64,000 nucleotides of DNA from Serratia marcescens. Lineage in GTDB: Bacteria; Pseudomonadota; Gammaproteobacteria; Enterobacterales; Enterobacteriaceae. Below the pieces are notes generated by a model. That model saw only the letters and a program-made list of their open reading frames with translations. It had not been told where the DNA came from and made no database searches. Numbering within the stretch: the first letter of the stretch is position 1; the number at the start of each line of letters is the position of its first letter. A program made the translations under genes and the position numbers. The stretch covers positions 186,001-250,000 of the forward strand of contig NZ_MJAO01000006.1 of assembly GCF_001902635.1 (NCBI RefSeq). Reading direction: 5' to 3'. Shown in pieces: positions 1 to 9,912 of the stretch.

Positions 1-2997
1 TCGTACTTGCCAGTCTACCGTAGTGGACTGTCGCAGTTTCAAGGTAACTTCAATTGCCAGTTTTTTGAGCGTTTCGTCACCTAGTTCACGCACAGCACTT
101 TCGTTTTCTGCTAATGCATCGTAGAACGCGATCTCATCCGGATTGAGACCTAGAGCATCGTCGCGTGCCATGGCTTCTTGGAACTCTTTAGCCATCTGTA
201 TAAGCTCTTCAATTACCTGTGCAGTTTCTATTGCGCGGTTATTGTACTTAAGCAATACGGCCCTAAGGCGATCTGAATACTTTTTCTCCTGTACTACGTT
301 ATTTTTTGTACGAGCATGAATTCCGTCGTTCAACAACTTCTCTAGCAATTCAACGGCCAGATTACGCTGAGGCATTTCACGCACTTCTTCTAAAAACTCT
401 TCTGAAAGTAAGCCGATATTGGGTTTTCCCAACCCCGCCAGTGCAAACACATCATCCACCCCTGTCGCAATAATAGCGTTATCAAGGATTTTACCGAGCA
501 GCGTGTTTTTCTCTGACTGGCTGAATTTCTTGTCGGTTGTCGTCAGCTTGATAATCGCTACTTTCACCGCTGACAGAAACGCTATCTCTTTTTGCAATGG
601 TTTGGCTTCATCCAGCGTACTGCACAGTGACCAGGCTTTGTTCATTGCCAGTACGACATCAAAAAAGCGTTTTTTACCATCATCGAGGCCCAGCACGTAA
701 TCTGCAGCTTTGAGTAAAAACCGTTGGGGTACTTCTTCAAAACCAGTGTAATCAAACCCGGCAGCGGTTGGTGTTTTGGCAAACATGCCGTGAATTACAT
801 CCAGCTTTTCAAGCAGAATAGCGAAAGCTTCATGAGCATCGATAGTGGTCTGCCCCTTACCTTTTGAATCGGTATAGGTTTTCAAAGCTTGCTTCAGCTC
901 GTTAGCAATCCCGATGTAATCGACCACCAACCCGCCAGGTTTGTCTTTAAAGACACGGTTAACGCGTGCAATGGCCTGCATTAGGTTATGTCCGCGCATT
1001 GGCTTGTCGATATACATGGTATGGCAGCAGGGGGCATCAAACCCGGTAAGCCACATATCGCGCACAATTACCAGTTTGAGCGGATCGTTGAGATCTTTAA
1101 AGCGTGCTTCAAGGCGTTTTTTGGTCTGCTTATTGTAGATGTGCGGCTGCAGGAATTTATTATCGGAGGCTGAGCCGGTCATGATGATTTTGATTTCACC
1201 CTTTTCAACATCATCGCTGTGCCATTCTGGACGTAACGCGACCAATGCGTTATACAGTTTCACGCAGATTTCACGGCTCATGGCAACAATCATCGCTTTG
1301 CCATCCATTGTGGCGTTACGGGCCTCAAAATGCTGAACCAGATCGGCAGCCACCTGATTGATACGCGGTTCAGAACCTACAAGTTTTTCCAGGCGGCTCC
1401 AGTCACCTTTGGTTTTCTCTTTCTGATCGGTCTCTTCGTCTTCGACCAGCTCATCAACTTGCTCAGAGAGCGTTTCCAGCTCTTCGTGGTTGAGGTCGAG
1501 TTTTGCCAGACGCGATTCATAGTAGATAGGCACGGTTGCACCGTCTTCCACTGCATCCTGAATATCGTAGATAGAGACGTAATCGCCGAACACAGCGCGC
1601 GTATCTTTATCTTCGGAAGATACAGGTGTTCCGGTAAAGCCCATAAACGATGCATTGGGTAATGCATCGCGCATATGTTTGGCGTAACCGTACTTATAAG
1701 CGCCTGTTTCGCGATCCAACGTGGCGTTAAGGCCATATTGACTGCGGTGCGCCTCATCGGAAATGACGACGATATTGCTGCGTAGATTGAGCGCTGGGTG
1801 AGTTTTTTCGCCGTCCAGCGGGGCAAATTTTTGTACGGTGGTAAAAATAATTCCGCCTGATTCACGGGCATTGAGCATCTCGCGGAGCTGGTCGCGGTCG
1901 TTCGCCTGCAACGGTTCCTGTTTAAGCAAATCTTGCGCCTGGCAGAACGTGGCATAAAGTTGTCCGTCGAGATCGTTACGGTCGGTCACTACCACGATGG
2001 TCGGGTTGTTCATTTCTGCCTGTTGCAGCAGCTTCCCGGCGTAGCAGCACATTGAAATACTCTTACCAGAACCTTGAGTATGCCAAACTACGCCCGCTTT
2101 TTTACTGCCTGGCGTGATGTTGCTGCGTAGCGGCAAGTGTTTACCGGTAGAGGCCACAATTGTCGCTGCCACCGCCTCACGCACTGCGTGGAATTGGTGG
2201 TAAGCAGCAATCTTTTTAATCAGTCTTTTACCATCGCTTTCAAACAGAATGAAATAACGAATGTAGTCGAGCAGCAATTCACGGTTAAAGAATCCTTTAA
2301 CTACCGTTTCAAGTTGCCACTCAAACAGCGGCTTGTCGTCTTCGTTAGACAGCGTTTTCCACGGAAGAAAACGCTCTTCGTTCGCGGTAAGGGATCCAAT
2401 GCGGGCGTTATAGCCGTCGCTGACTACCAGCGCTTCGTTGCAGATAAACAAATCGCTGAGTTCGTTTTTATAGGTCTGTAGCTGATTGAATGCTGCCCAG
2501 ATATCGGCATTGGCATCAATTGGGCTTTTTAGTTCAATCACTGCCACCGGTAACCCGTTGATATAGCAAATGACATCCGGGCGACGCACCTGCTTCGTTC
2601 CCTGGATGGCTACCTGATTGACCACCGTAAAACGGTTATGGTTCGGGTGGTAAAAATCCATCAACAGTGCTTTATCGTGGATAACGTTATCGTCCTGCTT
2701 GTACTGTACCGGCACGCCGTCGAGCAGCAGGTGATGGAAGGCTTTGTTACTGACGATTAGATCCGGGCTTTGTGCATGGGCGATACGCAATATCACCTCA
2801 TCCAGCACGGCAACCGGGAGATGCGGATTAATTTTTTGCAGCTGTTCCAGCAATAACGGACGCAAAAACACATCGTGGAACGAAGCACGCAGCGGATTAT
2901 CACCGTCGGGCGCGATATCCGGGCCATGTAGTACCTCCCAACCCAGTTCAGCAAACCACTGCAGGCTTTGCTGTTCTAAATCGTCTTCACTCAGCAT
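1..2997 (-). CDS. hsdR: Type I restriction enzyme, HsdR motor/endonuclease subunit (3' end outside window)
   Basis: HsdR translocates DNA with ATP and cuts it when the HsdM/HsdS complex meets an unmethylated site. The start ATG at 2997 shares its A with the TGA of the upstream gene. Visible motifs: a PD-(D/E)xK nuclease core near residues 140-160 (PDVICY, then VIELKSP); Walker A QGSGKS near residue 310; DEAH near residue 411; and a late helicase motif [10 protein letters not shown]. The frame is open through all 999 codons to base 1, where residues such as TVDWQVR match the usual HsdR C-terminal region. By family length, a few dozen codons probably remain outside the window. Nothing visible suggests it is broken. 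Confidence 0.96.
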   Translation of the reverse strand, partial: MLSEDDLEQQSLQWFAELGWEVLHGPDIAPDGDNPLRASFHDVFLRPLLLEQLQKINPHLPVAVLDEVILRIAHAQSPDLIVSNKAFHHLLLDGVPVQYKQDDNVIHDKALLMDFYHPNHNRFTVVNQVAIQGTKQVRRPDVICYINGLPVAVIELKSPIDANADIWAAFNQLQTYKNELSDLFICNEALVVSDGYNARIGSLTANEERFLPWKTLSNEDDKPLFEWQLETVVKGFFNRELLLDYIRYFILFESDGKRLIKKIAAYHQFHAVREAVAATIVASTGKHLPLRSNITPGSKKAGVVWHTQGSGKSISMCCYAGKLLQQAEMNNPTIVVVTDRNDLDGQLYATFCQAQDLLKQEPLQANDRDQLREMLNARESGGIIFTTVQKFAPLDGEKTHPALNLRSNIVVISDEAHRSQYGLNATLDRETGAYKYGYAKHMRDALPNASFMGFTGTPVSSEDKDTRAVFGDYVSIYDIQDAVEDGATVPIYYESRLAKLDLNHEELETLSEQVDELVEDEETDQKEKTKGDWSRLEKLVGSEPRINQVAADLVQHFEARNATMDGKAMIVAMSREICVKLYNALVALRPEWHSDDVEKGEIKIIMTGSASDNKFLQPHIYNKQTKKRLEARFKDLNDPLKLVIVRDMWLTGFDAPCCHTMYIDKPMRGHNLMQAIARVNRVFKDKPGGLVVDYIGIANELKQALKTYTDSKGKGQTTIDAHEAFAILLEKLDVIHGMFAKTPTAAGFDYTGFEEVPQRFLLKAADYVLGLDDGKKRFFDVVLAMNKAWSLCSTLDEAKPLQKEIAFLSAVKVAIIKLTTTDKKFSQSEKNTLLGKILDNAIIATGVDDVFALAGLGKPNIGLLSEEFLEEVREMPQRNLAVELLEKLLNDGIHARTKNNVVQEKKYSDRLRAVLLKYNNRAIETAQVIEELIQMAKEFQEAMARDDALGLNPDEIAFYDALAENESAVRELGDETLKKLAIEVTLKLRQSTTVDWQVR

Positions 2998-4184
2998 CAG
3001 GCTTCCTCTGTCTCGGTTTCTTCCATTTCTTCCGGCGCGTTTGAAATCTCTTTGAGCGCCATATTCAGTGGGGCAATAAAAGGAGCGAGCGCTTTTTCAA
3101 ACTCCGTCAGGTTTACTAACAGCCAATCGATCATCTCGGGCCAGTTAGCTTCATCAAGGCTGATGGCCGGGCAGGCATAGGAAATTCGACAGGATTTCTT
3201 ACCTGGCAGAGGCTCCCACTTAAGCGCATGACCAAACGCGTTTTCAATTGCCTCTTTGCGCTCATGCAGCCAGTTAAAAGCAAAGGTATTACTTTCTGCG
3301 GAGGCTTTGGCAATCCACAGCTCAACCCGAATCTCTTTTTTACTGAAAATCAGGTTATACGACACGGCGCTAATGCCAGAACCTGCACTAAGCCAGTGGT
3401 CAGTGGACGGGCTGATATTGTTATACAACGTGCAAGAGCTAGTTTTTAGACGCTCTAGTGCCTTGGTCCAAAAAGATTTACGGGTCATCAGAGTTGTTTT
3501 AACACCACTACTGGTGGACAGCTCTTCAGCTTCTTTCTGGGCCATGCCGATCATGAAGGATTCCGCTTCCGGCGTAGGGATAACCTGCCGAATATCAACG
3601 AATATATCGTCGTTGAATTTATAGGGTTTAACCTTAAAGCACTGAACCCGCAGGCCAAATTGCATCAGCCACAGTGCTGTATTGGTGACTTCCTTACGGA
3701 AGCTGGCGGCTACCATCATCACCCGCTGGGTACGGCTCTGATTGATTTGTATTTCATCCAGGCTTTCGCATTCCAGAAACTCTGCCATGACTTCCGCCGC
3801 TGGACGGGTTTCTTCCTGTTCGTATTTGTCGAGATAACGCTGGAAGATATCGAGAATTTGCTCTTTACGCAGATTGGCGCAGTAACCGGCGTACTTCAGT
3901 GCCTGCCAGACAACATCACGCCCGGAATCATCGAGTTTGTTTTCTATAATCACTAGATTGCGCTGTTTATCAATTGCTAGCAGGTCGAGGCGCTCTTTGG
4001 TATCGTCAAACCCGGCGAACTCTTTCTGTATAATTAGTAGCTCATCGTCGTTATCGCGAGTCAACGCTTGAGGATTCTGCGCCAGCCACTCTTGTAGATT
4101 TCCCCGTTCGGTAAAGCCGAGACTGCTGAAAGAGACTTCCTGTAGGGAGTGCAGGCTGTTAGTTGGCATATCAACTTTATACAT
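2997..4184 (-). CDS. DUF4268 protein with PD-(D/E)xK-like N-terminus, inside the hsd operon
   Basis: This protein of about 395 residues lies between hsdS and hsdR. The N-terminal third has a nuclease-fold signature, RLDLLAID followed by VIIENK, matching the D...(D/E)xK arrangement of restriction-like nucleases. The C-terminal part looks like DUF4268. It overlaps the end of hsdS by 8 bases and joins hsdR by a one-base TGATG overlap, so translation is probably coupled. A GTG at 4196 is possible, but ATG 4184 sits behind a good AGGTGG ribosome-binding site. The function is unknown. The position suggests an accessory subunit or an extra nuclease of the type I system; a separate defence gene is also possible. 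Confidence 0.85.
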   Translation of the reverse strand: MYKVDMPTNSLHSLQEVSFSSLGFTERGNLQEWLAQNPQALTRDNDDELLIIQKEFAGFDDTKERLDLLAIDKQRNLVIIENKLDDSGRDVVWQALKYAGYCANLRKEQILDIFQRYLDKYEQEETRPAAEVMAEFLECESLDEIQINQSRTQRVMMVAASFRKEVTNTALWLMQFGLRVQCFKVKPYKFNDDIFVDIRQVIPTPEAESFMIGMAQKEAEELSTSSGVKTTLMTRKSFWTKALERLKTSSCTLYNNISPSTDHWLSAGSGISAVSYNLIFSKKEIRVELWIAKASAESNTFAFNWLHERKEAIENAFGHALKWEPLPGKKSCRISYACPAISLDEANWPEMIDWLLVNLTEFEKALAPFIAPLNMALKEISNAPEEMEETETEEA

Positions 4185-5574
4185 TTTCCACCTCACTTAC
4201 TGCCTGCTCGGTTTCCGGCAGAGTGATTTCGCCAGAGAGGAGCTTTGGGAGGAGGGTGTCACGGAGACTAGTCAGAGTTAAATTTTCTTCACTTTTAGCT
4301 CTGACGACTGCATAGATAGAGGCAATTCTCTGTCCAAACACATTATTCACTGCCTCATCTGCAAATATAAAAGGTATGCTGTTCATATTTTTTTGGTTCA
4401 ACTTCATCTGAACAGCTCCAGTAACATACGCTGCTATGCTTTTCTGCTTAATGAACACCATTAGATGCTCAGTTGTGACACTTCCAGTTCCAGTTAGTAC
4501 ATGGGCATGATTATTAACCCAAGATTTACCCCAAATGTACTGAGTAAATGGAAGTCCATTTTCTTTAATAACAGAGCCATCTTCACCTAGCAAAAGATAT
4601 ATACCGTCAAATATGTATTCATCTACATAATCCATAATTGACGTTGCTCCATAATAAGGAATATCTCCTTTCTTTTTTTCTCGCTGAGGTTTGGATAGTG
4701 GTATTCTTTTTTTATCGTGGCAATTTGATACTTTACCGAAAGTTTTTAGCTCCCACCCTTCCGGAATCTCCCCCAACTCACTATTCTGCATCGCAGACGG
4801 AAACAGTTCTGCTGTGGCTTTTAACTCAGCATATTGTTCAGGGGGTTCACGTTCAAAAACCGCCAGCGTATCAGCATCTTTCCCGGAAATAGCCATCATG
4901 GCGGCAAGCGTCGCATCTTCCTGCGAACCACCCACTTCCAGCACTGCGATTTTAGCTTTTACCGGTTCAAAATCGACAAACCAGCTTTTGAACAGGGCTT
5001 GCGCCATTTGTTCGAGGGTTTGGTTGATTTGAGTATTAATATTAATTTTTTTACTGATGCTTAACGCAATTGATTCAATCACAGACTTAAGGTGCTTCGG
5101 GGGTAAAACAATTGGAATCTCTCGGACATCTCTTAGGTTGATTGTTTTTTGAACAGTAGTGTTCGCTCTTGCATCAAGATATTCGGAAACTTCTTTAGTT
5201 TGTAAGCATATATTTACCCATTCTGCACCAATGTCGTCATCAATACGCATTACTGCAATCGCACGGGGCACATTCCAACCGGATAATTCTTGGGGGGCGA
5301 CCATACTCTGTCCGGTACTTCCTACTAAAGTAAGTAGCACTTCTCCCCCACTCAGTCTCGTTCGATTAAATTTTTCTTCAATTTCCTTTGAAATGCATAA
5401 CACATTATTCAAACTGAAATCATTTGAAGTGATATTGTTTACTCGAACAATTGGGATACCGTCAGGTTCGTGCTTACCTGGTTGAACAACACCATATGAG
5501 ATAACCCTGTCCTTAGTACATTCAATTAACGGTTTTACCGCCCATCCTATGTTTAATTTGGATTCAAAACTCAT
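4177..5574 (-). CDS. hsdS: Type I restriction-modification specificity subunit HsdS
   Basis: HsdS recognises the bipartite DNA target for both methylation and cleavage. The 465-residue protein has the usual two target-recognition domains. The first spans about residues 5-160. A conserved helical spacer (QALFKSWFVDFEP) lies near residues 185-205. The second domain begins with GEIPEGW, and a C-terminal conserved helix (LRDTLLPKLLSGEI) lies near residue 436. The start is ATG 5574, overlapping the hsdM stop; an upstream in-frame extension would run through hsdM coding sequence. The recognition sequence cannot be read from the protein. Confidence 0.94.
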   Translation of the reverse strand: MSFESKLNIGWAVKPLIECTKDRVISYGVVQPGKHEPDGIPIVRVNNITSNDFSLNNVLCISKEIEEKFNRTRLSGGEVLLTLVGSTGQSMVAPQELSGWNVPRAIAVMRIDDDIGAEWVNICLQTKEVSEYLDARANTTVQKTINLRDVREIPIVLPPKHLKSVIESIALSISKKININTQINQTLEQMAQALFKSWFVDFEPVKAKIAVLEVGGSQEDATLAAMMAISGKDADTLAVFEREPPEQYAELKATAELFPSAMQNSELGEIPEGWELKTFGKVSNCHDKKRIPLSKPQREKKKGDIPYYGATSIMDYVDEYIFDGIYLLLGEDGSVIKENGLPFTQYIWGKSWVNNHAHVLTGTGSVTTEHLMVFIKQKSIAAYVTGAVQMKLNQKNMNSIPFIFADEAVNNVFGQRIASIYAVVRAKSEENLTLTSLRDTLLPKLLSGEITLPETEQAVSEVENV

Positions 5575-7273
5575 AACCCAGCCCCCCAAGATTCGCCTTA
5601 ATCTGCGCTTCCAGTTTTGCACTCTCTTCAATCTGCGTTTTAAGCTGTGCCGTCAGCCGTGTCATCTTCTCGGCAAATGACTCATCGTCTTCTTCCTGCT
5701 CGATAGCACCGACATAGCGGCCAGGGGTTAGCACAAAGTCGTTTTTCTGGATATCTTCAAGAGTTGCAGAGAAGCAGAATCCTGCCTCGTTTTCGTAATC
5801 CTTATCTGCCTGCCAGCCGTGGAAGGTGTCGGCAATTTTGGCGATATCTTCGCGGGTGAAATCACGCAGTACGCGGTCTTTCATATAGCCGATCTGACGA
5901 GCGTCGATAAACAATACTTCACCTTTACGGTGCGCTTTACCATTGCCGCCGGATTTATCTTTGGTTAAAAACCAGATACAGGCTGGGATTTGGGTGTTAG
6001 TAAACAGCTGCCCCGGCAGCGCCACCATACACTCCACCAGATCGGCTTCGATCAGGTTACGACGGATTTCGCCTTCGTTGTTGGTGTTAGAACTCATTGA
6101 ACCGTTGGCCAGCAGCAGCGCCATCGAGCCTTTCGGCGCAAGGTGGTGGATCATGTGCTGCATCCAGGCGAAGTTAGCGTTGCCCTGCGGCGGTGTGCCG
6201 TACTTCCAGCGCACGTCGTTTTCCAGCTTAGCGTTCCACCATTCCTTCATATTGAACGGTGGGTTAGCCATCACAAAGTCGGCGCGCAAATCCGGGTGTT
6301 GGTCATCCAGCAGGGTGTCGGCGTTTTTCGTACCGAAGTTAAAGTCGATGCCACGGATCGCCATGTTCATCGCCGCCAGTTTCCAGGTGGTCGGGTTAGA
6401 CTCCTGGCCGTAGACGGAGATATTGCGCTTCTGTTCAGCAGCATTGTAATTCTTCTCACCCGCGTGTTCTTCAATAAAACGATCGCTAGAGACGAAGAAC
6501 CCGCCAGAACCCATTGCCGGGTCATACACGCGCCCGTTATACGGCTGCAGCATTTCGACAATCAGCGTAACGATACTTTTTGGTGTGTAGTACTGGCCGC
6601 CTTGTTTGCCTTCCGCCAGTGCAAACTGGCCGAGGAAATATTCGTAAACGTGTCCAAGAATATCTTTGCTTTTTAAGCTGAGCTTCTCGCCGTTATATTC
6701 CGGGTTGCTGAAGTTCGCGTCGGAGAAGGTGTTGATGAGGCCAGTCAAAACCGCATTGCCCAGTTGGAATTGGCTGATGCGGTTCAAAATACCTTTCAGT
6801 TTTGGGTTGGTTTTTTCAATTTCATCCAGCGCATTGTCGATAAGCCAAGAGACCGATCGCAGTTTAATTTCTTGGCCTGTGGTCTTATCGACCCACAATA
6901 CCGTCCCGGTCGGCAGCATGGCTTTGTTTTTCAGCGTTTCCCAGCGTGCGGCTTTGGGTACCCAGAAGACGTTTTTCTCGGTGTAGTAATCTTCGATCTC
7001 TAGTTCTTCCTGGATCGCTTGAGCGTACTCTTCATCAGAATCGTAATCGTCGCGTGACATGGCATAGATGTTGTCCGGGTTACCAACATCGCGGAACAAA
7101 GTGATCAGCTCCTGCTGGCGCGCCTCGAAGGCATCGGAAACATATTTTAGAAAGATCAGCCCCAGGACTACATGCTTGTAGTTGGCGGCATCCATATTGG
7201 CACGCAGCTTGTCGGCGGCCTTCCAAAATTTGTTATCCAGCTCGTTTAAGAAAAGCTGCTCGTTGTTATTCAT
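5564..7273 (-). CDS. hsdM: Type I restriction-modification N6-adenine methyltransferase HsdM
   Basis: HsdM methylates adenine in the HsdS-defined target using S-adenosylmethionine. The N-terminal helical HsdM domain is followed by the SAM motif DPAMGSGGFF near residue 248 and the catalytic NPPF near residue 335. The start is ATG 7273 behind GAGGA; the TTG four codons upstream overlaps that ribosome-binding site. It is the first gene of the hsdM-hsdS-DUF4268-hsdR run. The 183 bases upstream (7274-7456) separate it from the mrr-like gene and should hold the operon promoter. Confidence 0.96.
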   Translation of the reverse strand: MNNNEQLFLNELDNKFWKAADKLRANMDAANYKHVVLGLIFLKYVSDAFEARQQELITLFRDVGNPDNIYAMSRDDYDSDEEYAQAIQEELEIEDYYTEKNVFWVPKAARWETLKNKAMLPTGTVLWVDKTTGQEIKLRSVSWLIDNALDEIEKTNPKLKGILNRISQFQLGNAVLTGLINTFSDANFSNPEYNGEKLSLKSKDILGHVYEYFLGQFALAEGKQGGQYYTPKSIVTLIVEMLQPYNGRVYDPAMGSGGFFVSSDRFIEEHAGEKNYNAAEQKRNISVYGQESNPTTWKLAAMNMAIRGIDFNFGTKNADTLLDDQHPDLRADFVMANPPFNMKEWWNAKLENDVRWKYGTPPQGNANFAWMQHMIHHLAPKGSMALLLANGSMSSNTNNEGEIRRNLIEADLVECMVALPGQLFTNTQIPACIWFLTKDKSGGNGKAHRKGEVLFIDARQIGYMKDRVLRDFTREDIAKIADTFHGWQADKDYENEAGFCFSATLEDIQKNDFVLTPGRYVGAIEQEEDDESFAEKMTRLTAQLKTQIEESAKLEAQIKANLGGLGYEF

Positions 7274-7456
7274 GAAAATCCTCAAGAAACGCTAAATCTG
7301 AACTAGTCATTTGGAATGTGTATCGCAAAATGATACCCGCAAGCAGAGCAATCTTAAACGACATAAGCCAACTAAAGGGACAAAATACGGCATGGCCACA
7401 CATCGGCCAGGAGATATGTGCTCGATCTCTAAGAAATTACCGATTTTGCAAGGGGA

Positions 7457-8374
7457 TCACTGGTCGAAGTAGTCGCTATCGAGTTTAGGAACCTTCAGCA
7501 ACGTTGAACTAACACCCACCTCATTGTCCATCATCAGATGCACCAGTCGGTTACCGTCGATAAGTACCATGCCTTCTACCGATTGCGCATAGGCAACGGC
7601 ATGCTTAGTAAAGCCAGAGGTCGTGATGAATACCCCTCGTTTGGCCTTTTGCCCCACAAGTGCACCGTAGAAGGCATGCAACTCAGGGCGGCCTACGGTG
7701 TTTTGCCAGCGTTTGGCTTGCACATACACTTTTTCTAAGCCGAGCTTGTCTAAAGAAATTACGCCATCAATCCCCGCATCACCGCTGCCTCCGACTCGCT
7801 TTAAATCATCGCGGTGGCCGCCGTAGCCCAAACGGTGCAGCACATCCAGCACGATGACCTCGAAGCGGCCTGGGGATACTTGGCTCAGGTTCTCTAGCAG
7901 TTCTGTCGCAACCGCATCGCGGATCTCTTTGATTGATTGTTCCAGGCGATCGTCTGGGCTGTTTGTTAACATCGCTTCGGTGAGAAGGGGTTTTGTAACC
8001 GGGTCCAAATCCACTGCATCACTATTTTGTTGAAGTTTGACGGTGGTATAAGCCAAAGCGAGATGCTCGACTTCTGCTGCAGTGAGCGGGTTTGGATGCT
8101 GCTTTAACCAGTCGATGCCTTTGGCGGTTAAGCACCATTTGCCTCTGGATAAGCTGTGCGAGAGCCCTGCACGTTTCAAACGGTCGTGGGCCCAGCCGGT
8201 ACGGTTCTTGTAAACCAATTGGCCGCTGGCGATGGTCTCTGCTCGTTGTTCTTCGTTTAGGTTAAGTATGTCTGCTGCTGCATCTTGCACATCCCGAGCA
8301 AGTGCGCCTTCGGGCTTAGTTGCCAAAAAGCGAAGCACTGGCTCGATGAATTGGTCGTAGGTTGGTACTGACAT
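7457..8374 (-). CDS. mrr: Mrr-like type IV restriction endonuclease
   Basis: Mrr proteins cut DNA carrying foreign methylation. The 305-residue length matches the family. An N-terminal winged-helix region (about residues 5-95, including the GKWCLTAKGIDWL segment) precedes the Mrr catalytic domain with GGSGDAGIDG near residue 193 and QAKRW near residue 216, the D...QxK catalytic pair. It stands alone between the HNH endonuclease gene and the hsd operon on the same strand. In E. coli K-12 mrr also lies between hsdR and yjiA, so its place here is conserved even though the neighbouring nuclease differs. Confidence 0.92.
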   Translation of the reverse strand: MSVPTYDQFIEPVLRFLATKPEGALARDVQDAAADILNLNEEQRAETIASGQLVYKNRTGWAHDRLKRAGLSHSLSRGKWCLTAKGIDWLKQHPNPLTAAEVEHLALAYTTVKLQQNSDAVDLDPVTKPLLTEAMLTNSPDDRLEQSIKEIRDAVATELLENLSQVSPGRFEVIVLDVLHRLGYGGHRDDLKRVGGSGDAGIDGVISLDKLGLEKVYVQAKRWQNTVGRPELHAFYGALVGQKAKRGVFITTSGFTKHAVAYAQSVEGMVLIDGNRLVHLMMDNEVGVSSTLLKVPKLDSDYFDQ

Positions 8375-8465
8375 GCTGAGGTTCCCTGTTATTCTTTATT
8401 ATTCCTATGATACTGCACAAACCTGGTTTTGAAGTTGACAGGTAGCACGCTGTTGCAGGCAACTT

Positions 8466-9584
8466 TTAACCGATAGCTGCCTCTTTCAACTCCAACTTCA
8501 CCATCAGCTTCTTGTTCACCTCTTTACCATCCACCCCACTATGAATCCGGCGATGGCAAGTTGGGCAGATGGCGCCCACCCACTGCGGGTGATCGGGGCC
8601 TTCGTCGGCTAGGCGCTTGGTGTGGTGGGGTTCAAGGTAGGGATCTCCGTTCTTTTTCTTGAACGGTGCCGGCTGGTCGCAGGCTTCGCAGATACCATTG
8701 GCGCGCTTGAGCACGTATTTTTTTACGTCTTCGCTGCGTTTGAACCAGGATTTTTTGCTGTCACTCTGTTGGCGCTGGCCAGATTGCTGGGAGGACTGCA
8801 GTGCCTTCTTGCGTAACTGCTCGAGCGTCTCTGTCTGCGTATCAGCTTCATCGGCGTCTGCATCTTCTTCAACCGCGTGCAGTGACGAGACTTTGAACAG
8901 GTTAAAGGTAATGCCTTGGCGCATGTTATTTTCGAAGTCTAAACACTGAATGTGATCCCAAGAGTCGCACTCAAACATGCCAAGATAGCGGACGCCTTTT
9001 TCTTTCTTGTTGTCTTCGAATAGGAAGATATCTTTGCCGTCTTTCTTATGGTCACGGATGGATTTATTGCCTCGAATAAATTCCATAGGGCCTTTTTGGC
9101 CTTCTCCTGTATAAGAGAAGCTGCCTTCGGCTGTCCATCCATCTTTATAGCCGTAGGTTTCGCCGCTTTCTCCGGTGAAGATAAAGATTACCGGGAATTC
9201 CCGCGGGGTCCAGATACCGCCTTGCAGCTGTCCGCCGTAGAGCTCGATAAGCGCTTTGCGTGTGTACAGTTTGCCTTCGGTTAAATAGTCAAAAGGATGT
9301 GGCGTTTCGACGATCTCAAAACCGAGATCTTTGAGAAATTGGATGGCTTTTTCCGTGCCGTTATCGGCGTTGATTCCCTTTAACGGATAGCCATGCTGCT
9401 CACTGTATGCTCTGGCGACGATGCCTCGGATATCGTACTTCTCGCCATTATAAAGAATGGTGTATTTTTTAAATCGCTTTATTTTATGTTGTTTTAAGAA
9501 TGTATCTCGGCCAATTTTTTTATATTCTTCGATGGCTTTTAAAACGGATTCTTTTGAAGATAACGCCTCTATTGCAGTTGCCAA
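8466..9584 (-). CDS. McrA-like HNH endonuclease with ScoMcrA-type N-terminal region
   Basis: A probable modification-dependent restriction endonuclease of about 372 residues. Residues 1-100 resemble the head domain of ScoMcrA-like proteins (FKKYTILYNGEKYDIRGI). The middle (about 110-240) looks like their SRA-like base-reading region. The C-terminus is an HNH nuclease: CEAC, then PHH, then CPTC and HRRIH around residues 305-360, giving zinc ligands and the HNH core. The start is uncertain. TTG 9584 has a well-spaced GAGGGAG, while GTG 9590 overlaps that site. Low G+C and the location suggest acquisition with the restriction island. The family assignment is from memory of motifs. Confidence 0.82.
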   Translation of the reverse strand: MATAIEALSSKESVLKAIEEYKKIGRDTFLKQHKIKRFKKYTILYNGEKYDIRGIVARAYSEQHGYPLKGINADNGTEKAIQFLKDLGFEIVETPHPFDYLTEGKLYTRKALIELYGGQLQGGIWTPREFPVIFIFTGESGETYGYKDGWTAEGSFSYTGEGQKGPMEFIRGNKSIRDHKKDGKDIFLFEDNKKEKGVRYLGMFECDSWDHIQCLDFENNMRQGITFNLFKVSSLHAVEEDADADEADTQTETLEQLRKKALQSSQQSGQRQQSDSKKSWFKRSEDVKKYVLKRANGICEACDQPAPFKKKNGDPYLEPHHTKRLADEGPDHPQWVGAICPTCHRRIHSGVDGKEVNKKLMVKLELKEAAIG

Positions 9585-9587
9585 AAC

Positions 9588-9711
9588 CACTCCCTCACAT
9601 TGCCGAGCTGATTCTGGGCAATGTGACTGCTGACGAGAGCAGTATGCATCAATACCCAGCAGTTAACTCATCGATTTACCGAATGCGTTAACTATGCCAG
9701 GTGAGGGAGTG
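9588..9711 (-). promoter_or_regulatory. Putative structured 5' leader of the HNH gene with competing hairpins
   Basis: On the minus-strand transcript, an 11-base sequence (from 9711-9701) is perfectly complementary to GTGAGGGAGTG at 9598-9588, which contains the ribosome-binding site. A second perfect 10-bp hairpin pairs 9626-9617 with 9604-9595 (12-base loop) and shares GTGA with the first. A third hairpin pairs 9643-9638 with 9631-9626 (6-base loop). The first pairing would hide the ribosome-binding site, and the second would partly compete with it. Regulation is inferred. The long inverted repeat could instead be a protein-binding site. Confidence 0.45.
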
Positions 9712-9741
9712 AATGCCTACCTTGATGAATGTTTTTGTTGT

Positions 9742-9758
9742 GATATGTCAGTCATATC
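9742..9758. promoter_or_regulatory. Inverted repeat GATATG-N5-CATATC
   Basis: A perfect 6-bp inverted repeat with a 5-base centre lies upstream of the HNH leader. It could be an operator overlapping the HNH gene promoter. No regulator gene is adjacent. The rest of 9712-9912, up to the yjiA stop, shows nothing else I can support. Confidence 0.3.
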
Positions 9759-9912
9759 TATCGGAAAAACGCGGTTGGCAAGGGCGATAGCCGTAGCGTT
9801 GAGTGTGCCCTACAGCCGAGAGAAATACAGCTGCTGATGGTTGCACTTCCTCCACCCCGTTAGCACCCTACATAAAGGAGCCCACCCACAGGCTCCCATA
9901 TCCAAACCCCGC

